Below are positions 23,319 through 35,140 of a DNA stretch of 64,000 bases, one piece after another. The DNA lies in contig CM051455.1 of NCBI GenBank assembly GCA_028274465.1, positions 44,781,129 through 44,845,128 on the forward strand, read 5' to 3'. The position numbers and the translations under genes were made by a program. This DNA is from Plantago ovata (Eukaryota > Streptophyta > Magnoliopsida > Lamiales > Plantaginaceae). Positions within the stretch are counted from its first letter, which is position 1. The number at the start of each line of letters is the position of its first letter. The notes under the pieces were generated by a model, which was not told where the DNA came from, ran no database searches, and saw only the letters and a program-made list of their open reading frames with translations.

Positions 23319-23531
23319 GTGTTAGGACTTAGGAGTCATAAGGTGGTGCAGTAGTAAGGAGTTGGAGAAGACTAGTATAGAATAGAGATGTAGTGAAAGG
23401 TGATGTGCATGGTTCGATTCATGGCGGTGACAGAGTAATTAGGCTGGTATAGATGTGGAAAAATGAGGTGGTTTAGGATATTTATATAATAGTAGTGTAT
23501 GAATAGTTGTGATATTTGTTGTTTCAAAAAA
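23319..23531 (+). mobile_element. tRNA-derived SINE with 11-bp target duplication
   Basis: AGTATACACGT lies on both sides (23308-23318 and 23532-23542). The 213-bp insert has a degenerate box A (GCAGTAGTAAGGAGTTGG at about 23347), a box B (GGTTCGATTC at 23411-23420), and ends TTTGTTGTTTC followed by A7. It has the same overall plan as the SINE at 53524-53688, including the 'ggctggtatag' stretch after box B. Confidence 0.87.
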
Positions 23532-23542
23532 AGTATACACGT

Positions 23543-23963
23543 ACAACTGAGTTTACTAGAAAACATAATATTTAATTTTTAAATCCTCTTCAAAATAGTG
23601 GCAATATTACTGCTTAGATGACGTTAGAAATGGAAATGCTAAATAGTACAAATAATTACCATGCTAAATGAGCTTATATAAATAAAATATAATATGTCTA
23701 ACATAATAAATATTATAATAATCAGATCTCCGAGAAAACTCAAAATGATAAGTGTTGTGTTGTGAGTTCCAGGGGGTTATAGCTACAGCCTACAGGTGTA
23801 GGTATGTGAGAGGGTGACCAGAAAGAAAGAAGAGAGTCCAAATGTTATGAAAGTCTGAAAGATCAAAAAAGAAAAATAAATAATAAATAATAATAAAAAG
23901 TACGCAAAAAATACGAAAATGCAGAGAGTTAGTGATCCTGACACAGACTCTCTACAAATTAAA
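23543..23963. other. Upstream region of reductase copy 3
   Basis: No gene is visible. An A-rich stretch (about 23860-23900) precedes the promoter, comparable with the A/G-rich tracts upstream of copies 1 and 2. The GCAGTGAC block is only weakly recognisable here. Confidence 0.45.
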
Positions 23964-23973
23964 TCTATAAATA
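23964..23973 (+). promoter_or_regulatory. TATA box, aldo-keto reductase gene 3
   Basis: TCTATAAATA lies 93 bp upstream of the ATG and is followed by CCAAGTTCCATG at the same spacing as in copies 1 and 2. Confidence 0.72.
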
Positions 23974-24065
23974 CACTGTCCAAGTTCCATGTCAAATTCA
24001 TAATTCTAACACAACCATAAACAATACAAACATCCAAGTTTCTCCACACCGAAACGAGAAGAAGA

Positions 24066-26365
24066 ATGGCTATCAAACAGAGCAATGGCTTCTCCGGCGA
24101 TATGTCCTCGGTGATGCTCAACAGTGGATGTAAGATGCCAATCGTGGGCCTAGGTGTCTTCCGTGTTGACGGGAAAGATATGAAAGATCTCATCATTCAT
24201 GCTATCAAAATCGGATATCGTCATTTTGATGGTGCAGGTATACTACAAGTCCATGCTAATCTCCCTTTTAATTTCTTCATTCCGTAGAATCTTATATACT
24301 TTCTACAAGTAATTAAATGTTTTATGTGATCCAGTAAACAAGAAGCAATATTCCAGGCTGATTAAATTATTTCCAGCCACACCCTAGTCTACACACTAAT
24401 ATACTACTATATTCTCATAAATTTACATGAGTACGTTGTCTTTGATTCTTGATGTTAAGATCGAGTTCAATACTGTACGTGTGTCTTTTAAAGAGTTTCT
24501 ATCCTATATATACTATACAACTCTACAAGTTTTTTTTTTGTTTTGATTATTTACAGTCGGTTGTTTACTACAAGTTATTTTTTTGTTTTGATAAATTTAC
24601 ATAAGTTGTCTTTGACCAGTGGATTTATTGTCAGTTTTCATTCTTGATGTTAAGAGGTTAAATGGTTTCTATCCTTTACTACAAGTTAATTTTTTGTTTT
24701 GATTATTTACCGTTGGTTTTTACTATAAAAAATAGAAAAAACATGAAAGTAAAAATGAAAAAAAAAAATCGATAAAATTATTGGAGCATATAGTCGGCCT
24801 ATCAAAAAAATATTCATGGATCCTCCCTGATTCTATATATATATATAAAAATCAACCTCATTATGAAGCGCATCTATAACTATTACATTTTTGCCGTATT
24901 AAACGCAACGTACTGCCATCATCTATCTATCTAACTATAGAGCAAATATTGCAGCCAAGTACGGGAATGAAGCAGAACTAGGAGAAGCAATAGCAGAAGC
25001 AATTCAACAAGGCCTTGTTAAGAGGGAGGAGCTTTTCATTGCAACTAAGGTCAGAACATGAGAACTGACAGAAAAAAGATTATTAGGAACTGATTATAAC
25101 TTTTGTAAAGCACTTGTTACTCTTGCAGATTATTTTCTTCGACCCATTTTAGTAATAAGTCTTTCGCTTGTACCTGCTGATTTTTTTCGCCTCTTGATAA
25201 ATTTCAGATCTGGAATTCAGACCATGGTCACGTTGTGGAGGCCTGCAAAGACAGTTTAAAGAAGCTAAGGCTAGATTACCTGGATTTGTATCTTGTTCAC
25301 TACCCTATGCCCACAAAACATGCAGGTAATAAAAGCAGTTTCCAGGATAGCAAAAAGACTTATACAAACGTTGAATAGAAGCATAAAAACTGAAATATCT
25401 ATAAAAACTGCAGGTATTGGCAAACCTTCAAGCGTCATAGGAGAGGATGGTATTCTGGACATTGACACTACGGTTACACTTGAGAGCACCTGGAGAGGCA
25501 TGGAAGAAGTGGTTTCCCAGGGCTTGGCTCGCAGCATAGGACTCAGGTATACCATTTGATTCTTCTTATTTCATTCCTCCTTAAATCTAACAACATCGAT
25601 CAGCATCAGCAACAATTCTCAATGTCTTACTAAGAAGCTGTGGCTTTAATCTTCTGCAGCAATTATAGCCTTCTACTGACCAGAGACTGCTTGGCCTATG
25701 CAAAGATAAAGCCTGCTGTCACTCAGTTCGAAACTCATCCCTATTTCCAGCGTGACTCACTGGTAAAATTCTGCCAGAAGCATGGAATCTGTGTCACAGC
25801 ACACACACCTCTTGGAGGTGCTGGGGCTAATGCTACAAGTATTGGTTCGATATTGGATGACAAAGTTCTTAAGGTATAATCTCAATCCTTTAGCTTTCTA
25901 ATGAAACTTTTAACCTCATCCATGCCTTAGAAAAGATGAATCCCTTTGCCTGACAAAACGGATAAAGAAACCATCATCAAGAATTCTCAAATTAATATAT
26001 TTAGTGTTTTCTATATATATAGAGGTCTCACTCTTAATAACACTAATTATGTACTATAACTTTCTCACTCTTAATAACACCGATGAATTATGTAAGAATT
26101 ATGATGGCTAATGTCCTTGTTATGCATATCACAGGGTCTGGCTGAGAAGTACAAGAAAAGTGTAGCACAAATTGTTCTTCGCTGGAACATTCAGCGGAAT
26201 GTAAATGTCATTCCAAAGTCCGTAAAGAAAGAGAGAGTGGAACAAAATTATCAGGTTTTCGACTTTGAGCTCACTAAAGAGGACATGGATCTCATGAAGA
26301 CCCTTGATCATGAGCATAGGACCCTGCTACCGAGCAACAACTGGAACATTGACATATACCAGTAA
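24066..26365 (+). CDS. Aldo-keto reductase, M6PR/S6PDH-like (copy 3)
   Basis: Exons 24066-24237, 24955-25049, 25208-25325, 25414-25546, 25660-25873 and 26135-26365 give 320 residues starting [11 protein letters not shown]. The four catalytic residues sit in the same contexts as in copies 1 and 2 (FDGA, AKYGNE, IATKIWN, LVHYPMP), and the cofactor motif [13 protein letters not shown] is intact. Intron 1 is longer than in the other copies (717 bp) and holds repeated 'actacaagtt-TTTTTG' blocks. A visible difference from the paralogues is Cys for Phe in LNSGCKMP and Ile for Val in PIVGLG. It should have the same reductase activity, substrate unproven. The 3' side of its duplicated unit is split by the copia element. 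Confidence 0.93.
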
Positions 26366-27089
26366 TCGTGACAATTCCTCAAATGTGTGGCTTGGACAGT
26401 TTCTGGCTATACAATATTAAGTGATAGCCATTCATTCTCTGTTTATGTCATTCATTAGCTATCTGTTTCTTGTTTTAACTATCTTTTGCTTTTCATTTAC
26501 GGTGAGTACTTAATAGCTACTACAAGACTACAATTGTGTGATCAGTGTTTACTTACAATTAAGTTTCTTATGTTTCTTGTTTTACCTCTATATGACTATA
26601 TGTTACTTTTCATTTACGGTGAGATTTTACTCAATTGCTAGCTACTACAAGTCTATAACTGTGTGATCAATATATGTTTACTCGATCGTGATGCATGCAG
26701 TACCTTATGATATTTATAGGGTCATACATGTGCCATTTATCGTTTCGAAGAAACACTCAAAAAATGAATATTGCTCACGAAGACATTAAACCAAACTGTA
26801 CTACAAGGAGGACCTTAAGACTAATTATCTCACTCACATCGATCATGACATCACCTCCGAAAATCATCTACATTCATCACAACTGTCGGTTTGTCATCTC
26901 AACAGACTAACTCAAACTGAGAGAAACATCATCAAACCTGGTGAAAGCACAATTTCAATAGTCTTGAAATTCGATTAATAAAGCAAGAATTTAACCGAAT
27001 ATTACTTCACATGCATCAGCTGAAAACTGAGCTTTCACATTCAAAAACAAGTACTACGATGGACCAGTTCAGGATGAGTGGTTATCAAA
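26366..27089. other. 3' flank of copy 3 up to the copia insertion
   Basis: Duplicated-unit sequence without a gene. 'gtgagattttactcaatt' and nearby blocks repeat locally (about 26500-26530 and 26620-26660), a small internal duplication. Confidence 0.5.
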
Positions 27090-27094
27090 CAACT

Positions 27095-27464
27095 TATAAG
27101 AAACAACAATTCACTGAAAATAACTTCAACCAATGGTTGAAGCAGAAACTAACATTGAACTGAATTGTAGTTAGAAGAATTACAAATAAAATTGAGAGAA
27201 GGACAGAAGCAGAACAAGTACAGAGAAGACTAGAAGAAGAGTTATTTAAACTAACTAACAAGGGCATAATCGTAAATTTCTATCCTAAAAACTCGGGGTA
27301 CAACTATCACTGCAGAGAGTACAAGCTAGTATTGCACAATGTAAAAGTGCAACACGTCTTTGTGAATAGAAATGTGATTTCTTCTTCTGCTGCTTTAGTT
27401 GGAGAATTGCAAAAGAGTCCCTGCCCTTTGTTCACTTGTTTACTTCAGGTCAGGTACTCTAATA
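27095..27464 (-). repeat. 3' LTR of the copia element
   Basis: 370 bp, apparently identical to 32318-32687. Read on the minus strand it starts TATTAGAG and ends CTTATA, a TAT...ATA terminus rather than the common TG...CA. Confidence 0.93.
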
Positions 27465-27476
27465 CCCCCCCTCAAT

Positions 27477-30400
27477 CTAAACATGGATATTTTTCATGTT
27501 TAGATTGCTCATGAATCTCTTGAAAAGAGTACCAGACAGAGGTTTTGTAAGAAGATCAGCAGTCTGATAGTCATTCTTGATGTGGAATAACTTGATCACT
27601 TTGGAGTTGATCTTGTCTCTTATGAGATGGCAATCCAACTCTATGTGTTTTGTCCTCTGATGTTGGACTGGATTATGAGCAAGATGATAAGTTGACATAC
27701 TGTCAGTGTAAAGAAGAGCTGGTTGTGGGTGTTGGACTTCGAAATCTCTGAGAATATACAACAACCACTGAATTTCACAACTTGTTGCAGCTGCAGCTCT
27801 ATATTCTGCCTCAGCACTAGATCTGCTAATGACTTGTTGCTTCTTTGCTTTCCAAGAGACTAAAGAATCACCAAGATACACCACATAACCTGTAATACAT
27901 TTCCTTGTGTCTTTACACCCTCCCCAATCTGCATCAGTAAAAGCCTTTAAGTGTAAATCTGAAGAAGCACTATAAAAAACACCTAGGCCAGGACTGCCTT
28001 TTAAGTATCTCAAGACTCTATGTGCAAGTTCAAGATGATTATCAGTGGGACAAGACATGAACTGACTCAGAACTTGTACAGCAAAACCAATATCAGGTCT
28101 TGTAATAGTAAGATAGAGCAGTTTACCAACAAGACTTCTATAAGAATAAGGATCAATCAAGAGTGTACCATCATCTTTACCTATTTTGGCTTTTGGATGC
28201 ATAGGTATATCTGATGGTTTGCACTCTAAATAACCTGTATCAGTAAGTAAGTCCAACACATACTTTCTTTGACAAATTGAAATACCAGAAGAAGACCTAG
28301 CAATTTCCAAGCCTAGTATGTACTTTAGATCACCAAGGTCTTTGATAGTAAACTCATTATTTAAATGAGTCTTAACATTCTGTATCTCAGTCATGCAATT
28401 TCCAGCTAATATAATATCATCAACATACACTAACAGTATAGTAATAGTGTCAGCTGTTACTTTAGTAAAAAGAGAGATATCTGCAAGAGACTGAACATAG
28501 CCAATTTTCAACAAACTAGCAGTGAGTTTATTGAACCATTGTCTAGAGGCCTGTTTCAACCCATATAAACTTTTAATTAACTTACAGACTTTGTTGCCTT
28601 CAACTTTATAACCTGCAGGTGGTTTCATGTACACTTCTTCATCCAGGTCACCATGAAGAAAGGCATTGTTAACATCCAGTTGCTGCAAATGCCATTTTTT
28701 TACAGTTGCAACTGCTAAAAGAAGTTTCACAGTAGTTAGCTTGATAACTGGAGAAAAAGTATCAAAATAATCTACCCCTTCCTGTTGTGTATAGCCTTGT
28801 GCCACCAGCCTTGCTTTGTATCTTTCAAGAGTACCATCAGGTTTAAATTTAGCTTTGTAAACCCATTTTGATCCAATACAGTTTTTCTCAGGTGGTAAAT
28901 CAACTAGAACCCATGTGTTGTTCTTTTCAAGTGCTGTTATTTCAGCATCCATTGCTGCTTGCCACTCTGGATACTTGCTAGCTTCTTTGTAATTTTTAGG
29001 CTCAGGAACACATGTTATAGCTGCAGTAAAACACTTATGCTCAATTGTTAAATTGGCAGAAGAAATATATTTAGAGATAGGATAGTTTGAAACACAAGTA
29101 CTTGGAGTACTTTCTCCAACGGCCATATTAGCATAATGTTGTAAAGAATTTGGAAGATCCACATTATAAACTTTAAGATGAGATGGAACTCTCTTATCTC
29201 TTGCTGGTCTAGTATGCACTTCAGGTACCTGGTTAGGAACTACAAGTTCTGGAGATTGAGGTAACTCTGTATGAAGAACTTGTGTACCAGAAGATGTACT
29301 CTGAACATTGGAGTTATCATTGCTTGAACTTTCCTCTAGTGTACCTGTATTGTTAGTCTCAATACTTATATTGTCAATACTACTATCATCCTGATGAATA
29401 TCATGATTAGCAGAATGATCATGAACAATGTTGTTATCCAGAGGAATATCTAAAACATTCAACTCTTGTGCTTCATTGATAGCAATAAAATTTGCAGGAG
29501 TAGTAACTAAATCATAGTCATACAGATTTGATGAATCTGGAAACAATATATCATCAAATTGCAAGTAATCACTGTCAGCAAAGGGATACACATTCTCATA
29601 AAATTTCACATCCCTAGAGATAAAAACATGATGTGTATTAAGATCAAGAACTCTGTAACCTTTAGTACCAATAGGATAACCCAAAAATATGCATTTAACA
29701 GCTCTCTTTTCAAATTTGTTTCTACTATGTGCAAGAGTAGAAGCAAAACATAAACAGCCAAATACTTTCATGTGCTCATAAGTAGGTTCCATGTTGTAAA
29801 GCAACTGAAATGGTGTTTTTCCCTTTAGCATAGAAGAAGGAAGTCTATTGATAACATGAGTAGCTGCTAAAATACAGTCAGACCAGTAAATTAAAGGAAC
29901 ATGAGATTGAAAAAGTAGAGCTCTTGCTACTTGTAACAAATGCTGGTGTTTTCTTTCAACTCTCCCATTTTGTTGGGGAGTATACACACAACTGGTTTGA
30001 TGTAGGATCCCAGTACTATTATAAAACTCTTTCATCTGAAACTCAGCACCATTGTCAGTTCTAATACATTTAATAGAGACATTGAACTGTGTTTTCACCA
30101 TTTGATGAAAATTTTCAATGTGAAATCTTGTCTCAGACTTGGTTTTCATCATATACACCCATGTACATCTTGAATAATCATCAAGAACAGTGAGAAAATA
30201 CTTGAAACCATTATGTGAAGTAACAGAAAAGGGTCCCCAAATGTCCATATGCACAAGTTCAAAAAGAGAAGAAGCATATGAAACACTTTCAGGAAAAGGA
30301 AGCTTTTTCTGTTTACTAAAATGACAAATTTCACATACAAAATTATCACTGCAGTTTTTCAAATTGAAAGGCATGTTACGGAGTTTTCTCATAGAAACAT

Positions 30401-32060
30401 GACCTAGCCTTGCATGCCAAAGCTTACAAAGCTCATTATTACTAGCAACTGAATTACAAGAAATCAAATTGCAACTTGTCACAGGAACAGAATTACACAT
30501 ATCAGAAGAACTTGGCATTTTAAACTTGTAAAGTCCATTTTGTAGCTCAGCAGAACCAAGTATTCTGTGGCTTTGCACATCCTGCAAAATACAAGTTGAA
30601 GAGACAAAATTTACCTTGACTGTACCTGTCTTGGTAAGATGTGATACTGACAATAAATTGTAAGAAAAACAAGGCACGTACAACACATCATGCAATATCA
30701 AATAATCATGTATTTTCACACTTCCTCTCAAAGTTCCCTGAATTACTGTACCATTAGGCAACTGAATATCCACACATACAGATACAGGTGCAGAAGTAAA
30801 TAAAGATCTATCACATATCATATGATCAGATGCACCAGTATCTATAATCCATTCAGGGCAAAAAGTAGAAACAGCTAAAGCAAATGTACCTTCATAGCTG
30901 TTTGGAGCACTAGTATGATCAATAGAGGGTTGAACTGAGGAAGTCTTGACCACTGCAACAGCTGCATGATGGTCTTGTTGTTGCACCTTCTTCATCTTAG
31001 CATACTGAAGAAACTCATTGTAAACAGCAGGATTGATGAAATCATTATCAGCAAGTCCATTTCCAGCACCACTAGACTGATCAGAACCATAGTCATCATG
31101 AACAACTTCAGCAGCATTTGCAGTAGCCCTATTACCCTGATTCTTGTAATGACCTCTCTTGTTACCACCCCTTCCACCTCTCCAGTTTGGTGGAAAACCA
31201 TTTTTCTCATAGCACCTATCTTGAGTGTGACCAGTGTTCTTGCAAAATGTACAGTAAAGAGGCTTTTTCTCTTTAGTGTAATACTTTGTTGCTGCATTCA
31301 CACCACTCATGTCACCAGAAGACTGAGTTAACATAGCCATAGCATCTCCACTTACTCCAGTAGTAACAGACCTAAAAGTCCTCTGACTTTCTTCTTGAAC
31401 CAACAGATTATAGACTTGTGACAAGGTAGCATTAGGCATCACCAACAACAAATTACTTCTTATGGTACTATATGACTTATCCAGACCAACCAGAAACTTC
31501 AATATCCCATCCTTCTGCTGTAGTGTTTGCATCTTAGTAGATACATCACACTTGCACCCGGCACACTCACATTTAGGAATAGGCCTAAAAGAAACAAATT
31601 CATCCCAAAGCACCTTAAAGTTGTTGTAGTACACACTTATAGAATTACTACCTTGAGACAAATTATGCAACTCATTCTCAATATGTAAAACACGAGTACC
31701 ATCATCCTTGGTATAACGAGACTTCAGATCATCCCATATCTCCTTAGCAGTAGTGAAATACATCAACGAATTACGAATTTCCTTAGTAACAGAATTAAGA
31801 AGCCAAGATAATACCAGAACATTGGCACGTTCCCAAGCATCTTTATCAACCTCATCTGCATCATCTTTCGGCTTGGTGATCTTGCCATCAATAAACCCCA
31901 ACTTCTTTTTGATAATCAACTGATTCCTGACATTACAACTCCAACCGAGATAATCTGAACCATCGAACAATTCTGCAACCATTCTAGTACCACATCCATC
32001 ACCAGGATGTATGAAATAGGGAGAAGAAGGATCATCAGTAGGCAAAGGCTTAGTAGTCAT
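27477..32060 (-). CDS. Copia Gag-Pol polyprotein (1527 aa)
   Basis: A single uninterrupted frame. Domains in order: a copia-type Gag region (about residues 1-250), a CCHC zinc knuckle near residue 273 (CTFCKNTGHTQDRC), an aspartic protease near 403 (WIIDTGASDHM), a pre-integrase motif near 550 (WHARLGH) followed by the integrase core, reverse transcriptase with YVDDI near 1214, and RNase H near 1350-1500. Integrase before reverse transcriptase places it in Ty1/copia (Pseudoviridae type). It appears whole. Confidence 0.96.
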   Translation of the reverse strand: MTTKPLPTDDPSSPYFIHPGDGCGTRMVAELFDGSDYLGWSCNVRNQLIIKKKLGFIDGKITKPKDDADEVDKDAWERANVLVLSWLLNSVTKEIRNSLMYFTTAKEIWDDLKSRYTKDDGTRVLHIENELHNLSQGSNSISVYYNNFKVLWDEFVSFRPIPKCECAGCKCDVSTKMQTLQQKDGILKFLVGLDKSYSTIRSNLLLVMPNATLSQVYNLLVQEESQRTFRSVTTGVSGDAMAMLTQSSGDMSGVNAATKYYTKEKKPLYCTFCKNTGHTQDRCYEKNGFPPNWRGGRGGNKRGHYKNQGNRATANAAEVVHDDYGSDQSSGAGNGLADNDFINPAVYNEFLQYAKMKKVQQQDHHAAVAVVKTSSVQPSIDHTSAPNSYEGTFALAVSTFCPEWIIDTGASDHMICDRSLFTSAPVSVCVDIQLPNGTVIQGTLRGSVKIHDYLILHDVLYVPCFSYNLLSVSHLTKTGTVKVNFVSSTCILQDVQSHRILGSAELQNGLYKFKMPSSSDMCNSVPVTSCNLISCNSVASNNELCKLWHARLGHVSMRKLRNMPFNLKNCSDNFVCEICHFSKQKKLPFPESVSYASSLFELVHMDIWGPFSVTSHNGFKYFLTVLDDYSRCTWVYMMKTKSETRFHIENFHQMVKTQFNVSIKCIRTDNGAEFQMKEFYNSTGILHQTSCVYTPQQNGRVERKHQHLLQVARALLFQSHVPLIYWSDCILAATHVINRLPSSMLKGKTPFQLLYNMEPTYEHMKVFGCLCFASTLAHSRNKFEKRAVKCIFLGYPIGTKGYRVLDLNTHHVFISRDVKFYENVYPFADSDYLQFDDILFPDSSNLYDYDLVTTPANFIAINEAQELNVLDIPLDNNIVHDHSANHDIHQDDSSIDNISIETNNTGTLEESSSNDNSNVQSTSSGTQVLHTELPQSPELVVPNQVPEVHTRPARDKRVPSHLKVYNVDLPNSLQHYANMAVGESTPSTCVSNYPISKYISSANLTIEHKCFTAAITCVPEPKNYKEASKYPEWQAAMDAEITALEKNNTWVLVDLPPEKNCIGSKWVYKAKFKPDGTLERYKARLVAQGYTQQEGVDYFDTFSPVIKLTTVKLLLAVATVKKWHLQQLDVNNAFLHGDLDEEVYMKPPAGYKVEGNKVCKLIKSLYGLKQASRQWFNKLTASLLKIGYVQSLADISLFTKVTADTITILLVYVDDIILAGNCMTEIQNVKTHLNNEFTIKDLGDLKYILGLEIARSSSGISICQRKYVLDLLTDTGYLECKPSDIPMHPKAKIGKDDGTLLIDPYSYRSLVGKLLYLTITRPDIGFAVQVLSQFMSCPTDNHLELAHRVLRYLKGSPGLGVFYSASSDLHLKAFTDADWGGCKDTRKCITGYVVYLGDSLVSWKAKKQQVISRSSAEAEYRAAAATSCEIQWLLYILRDFEVQHPQPALLYTDSMSTYHLAHNPVQHQRTKHIELDCHLIRDKINSKVIKLFHIKNDYQTADLLTKPLSGTLFKRFMSNLNMKNIHV

Positions 32061-32317
32061 GTTGAATCGAAAGGAAATATGGGAAAACTAGGGTTTCAAG
32101 TAACCAACAACTTCTGAAATTGCAAAATTGAACGCACAAACAACTAGAAATCCAGATGATTTACTAGCAGATAACAACAAACAAACTCCAGAAATCAGCA
32201 ACTTGCTGAAACCAACAAAACCCTGAAAATTCAACAGAGATTATGCACGCGGAAGAAACCAAACCAAACAGGATCGAAAAACAAACTTGAATCTGTACGA
32301 TTCAGCGATTGATACCA

Positions 32318-32687
32318 TATAAGAAACAACAATTCACTGAAAATAACTTCAACCAATGGTTGAAGCAGAAACTAACATTGAACTGAATTGTAGTTAGAAG
32401 AATTACAAATAAAATTGAGAGAAGGACAGAAGCAGAACAAGTACAGAGAAGACTAGAAGAAGAGTTATTTAAACTAACTAACAAGGGCATAATCGTAAAT
32501 TTCTATCCTAAAAACTCGGGGTACAACTATCACTGCAGAGAGTACAAGCTAGTATTGCACAATGTAAAAGTGCAACACGTCTTTGTGAATAGAAATGTGA
32601 TTTCTTCTTCTGCTGCTTTAGTTGGAGAATTGCAAAAGAGTCCCTGCCCTTTGTTCACTTGTTTACTTCAGGTCAGGTACTCTAATA
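32318..32687 (-). repeat. 5' LTR of the copia element
   Basis: Direct copy of the LTR at 27095-27464, with no difference seen. The primer-binding site begins immediately inside it at 32317 on the minus strand. Confidence 0.93.
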
Positions 32688-32692
32688 CAACT

Positions 32693-33867
32693 CAGTGAAC
32701 CGACTCGATTTAACAAATACTCACGTCAACATCATCAACTCTAAGGAATCTAATATAAGAGAATAAACTCTACGTCCCTGTAAATATGAAATGAACAGTC
32801 TGCATAATATTGGAAGCCACAGGAAAGGCAGTAACCCGGTTCAGGAAAAGTCATGGCATTTAGCTCGATCTGAATGTAATTGGAGAGCAATGGCGGAAAG
32901 CGATTTCAAATTTGGCGCTAGGTTGACTAAACAGTATTAGTTTTTATTTGGGGATAAAAATTTGAGCGTCTCGTAAAAAAGTTTCCGCGGATTTTATTTT
33001 TTTTATTTTTTTGGCGGATTGAGCTTTAAATTCTATTGCATGCTTCAGTAGTTCAGTGAAGTGTTGAGTTTTATTTTAGTTTAGTTTTTTACAAAAGTGA
33101 CTTTTTTTCCCCATGTTTGTTTAATTGTGCAGTTTACCCATTGGAATCATGCAGCCTCTAATACAGAATGTGGGGTCCACACATGGGGGCCACCATCTCC
33201 ATTAGAGTTCGTGGTGGTTACCTCCCTAGCATATAAAAAAGGGAATTTGCTTGTGTGTGGTTTACACCTCAATTACGTGAATAATACCCCCTGAACTTCT
33301 AAATTTTTCATTCATATCTTCCGGTGCACATGCATATGAATACATAACTCGAAATGAAGAAGAAAAATGGCACATTTTATGAATCCTTACTCTAATTACT
33401 CTTACTCCTCCTTGAGTTCAATCACTACGAAAGAGTAAACATTATAAGATACACGGAAAAATTAAAAGATACACAACCAGACACATAAATTAAAACTTAA
33501 GGATGTTAAAGTGCATGTATTTTATTACTTAAGCTTGGTTTTACCCATGACTACTTTTTAAAATTTCTTATCACTTGTCGTTTTCACGGCATGGGGTTAG
33601 AAGATTGGCAATGGGTGGAACCTAGTTGTAACTTGGTGCTGATTTTCTTTTTTGAGCATACGGTTGTCTATTTATGTTGCGAATCTTTTTATCTCTCTTA
33701 CTAATCTGGTAAGAGCATGACACGTAGTTGTGTCGAAATTGTGCAGTATACACCATGATGTAATATCTCATTTGGGTTCTTCAGAACTTTGTGGCACCTC
33801 CACGGATTCACAATCACTCCCGGACAATCAAAAAAAGTGTATGCAAAAGGCCACAATAGGTCTGAAA

Positions 33868-33899
<32 letters not shown>

Positions 33900-34129
33900 A
33901 AGAAGAAAGAAATAAAAAGGCCGGCAAAAGTCTAAGGGGTACCTTTTCTATTCGTTTTGGGTGTGCTTTAGCCGTTGTGATCTGTTTGGTGGTCAGCGTT
34001 TTGTGACCAGCTTGACATTTTAGCACTCTTTTTTATTTTGGTTTAGTTCTGTTTTTCTTCGTGGCGGAATGTAGAGGTTGTAAGTTGCTAGTTTTGTTCT
34101 TGTATTTTTAAGGGTACTTCTCATACTAC
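32693..34129. other. Continuation of the third reductase unit, then intergenic
   Basis: To about 32930 the sequence matches the far 3' flanks of copies 1 and 2 ('actcacgtcaacatcatc', 'tttggcgctaggttga'). Beyond that I see no gene. A (GA)n microsatellite is at 33868-33893. The phrase pair near 33120 and 33240 hints at a Mutator-type remnant but was not resolvable. Confidence 0.5.
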
Positions 34130-34140
34130 TATTATTTGTA

Positions 34141-35129
34141 GGGCAAATTACATTTGATACCCCTGCTATTTTCCGCTATTACAGATTAGTCCATCTATAT
34201 TTTTTATTACGTAATCCTCCCTTGCTATATAAACCTAATTACAGACGAACCCACGAATTTGACTTTCTGCGCTCTAAGGCCTGGAAATGACATTTTCGCC
34301 CCTGCCGGAATTTCTAATTCTGAAAAATGCCAAACAACATTAAGTTTTGATTATTACAAATTTACCCCAAATGTTTTATTTTTTACAATATTAACACAAA
34401 CTATTTAGAAATTAGCCCACATACTTTAACTTTACTTCAAAATAGTCTACACAAAATTATTTTAAAACAAACCCCTAAAATAATGAATTTCAACATGAGT
34501 CCTTTTTCTTTCTTTTCCCATTTTTTTTCTTTATTTAAAAAAATAAATAAATACTAATTGAAAAAAAAACGAAGAAGACGATCGGAACTGGAACAGCTCC
34601 GATTGGAGCTTTTTTTAGATCCGATCGGAACTGGAAAAGCTCCAATCGGAGCGGACAGTTCCGATCGGAACTAGAGCTCCGGATTGGAACTGGAACAGCT
34701 CCGATTGGAGCTTTTTTCCAGTTCCGATCGGAACTGGAAACGCTCCAATCTAATTGGAGCGTTTCCAGTTCCGATCGGAACTGAAAAAGCTCCAATCGGA
34801 GCAGACAGTTCCGATCGGAACTGGAAGTTTCGACCGGAACCGTAAGTTCCAATCGGAACTTTGTTTTTGCTTTTTTATTTTTTTTTAATGTGTTTTTTTA
34901 ATAAAAATGAAGTAAGGAAAATTTAAAAGTAAAAAGGAAAAGAAAAGAAAAGAAAAGAAAATGGAAAAAGGAATATGGTTAAGGGATGTTTGGATGTGAA
35001 GAAATGAGGAGAGAGAGAATGCCGGAGTCAACATCGGACGGTGATTTGAGTTTTTTGTAATTTTCCGCAATAATTGGACTAGGATGCAAAATAGCTGTTT
35101 AGTGGGGGTATCAAAAGTAATTATGTCAT
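34141..35129. mobile_element. Mutator-like MITE with palindromic core
   Basis: TATTATTTGTA lies at both sides (34130-34140 and 35130-35140), an 11-bp duplication in the Mutator range. The left end starts GGGCAAATTACATTTGATA, and the right end is its approximate inverse (TATCAAAAGTAATTATGTC), with 'ttttccgc-ta' blocks mirrored further in. The centre (about 34571-34860) is a dense array of GATCGGAACTGGAA, GCTCCGATTGGAGC and TTCCGATCGGAA words, nearly all palindromic or paired with an inverse copy. There is no transposase. Confidence 0.82.
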
Positions 35130-35140
35130 TATTATTTGTA

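Larger units (their letters stand above)
27095..32687 (-). mobile_element. Ty1/copia LTR retrotransposon, whole and young
   Basis: Two 370-bp direct LTRs (27095-27464 and 32318-32687) look identical base for base. CAACT flanks the element (27090-27094 and 32688-32692). The primer-binding stretch next to the right LTR reads TGGTATCAATCGC on the minus strand, of the initiator-tRNA-Met type. A polypurine tract (G-rich on the minus strand) abuts the left LTR. One long frame covers gag and pol in the copia order. Corresponding sites after reductase copies 1 and 2 are unoccupied. Identical LTRs imply a very recent insertion. Confidence 0.97.

Noticed and set aside
34535-34852. 105-codon minus-strand frame with repeated RNCLLRLELFQ
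   Set aside because: It is a translation of the palindromic core of a Mutator-like MITE.
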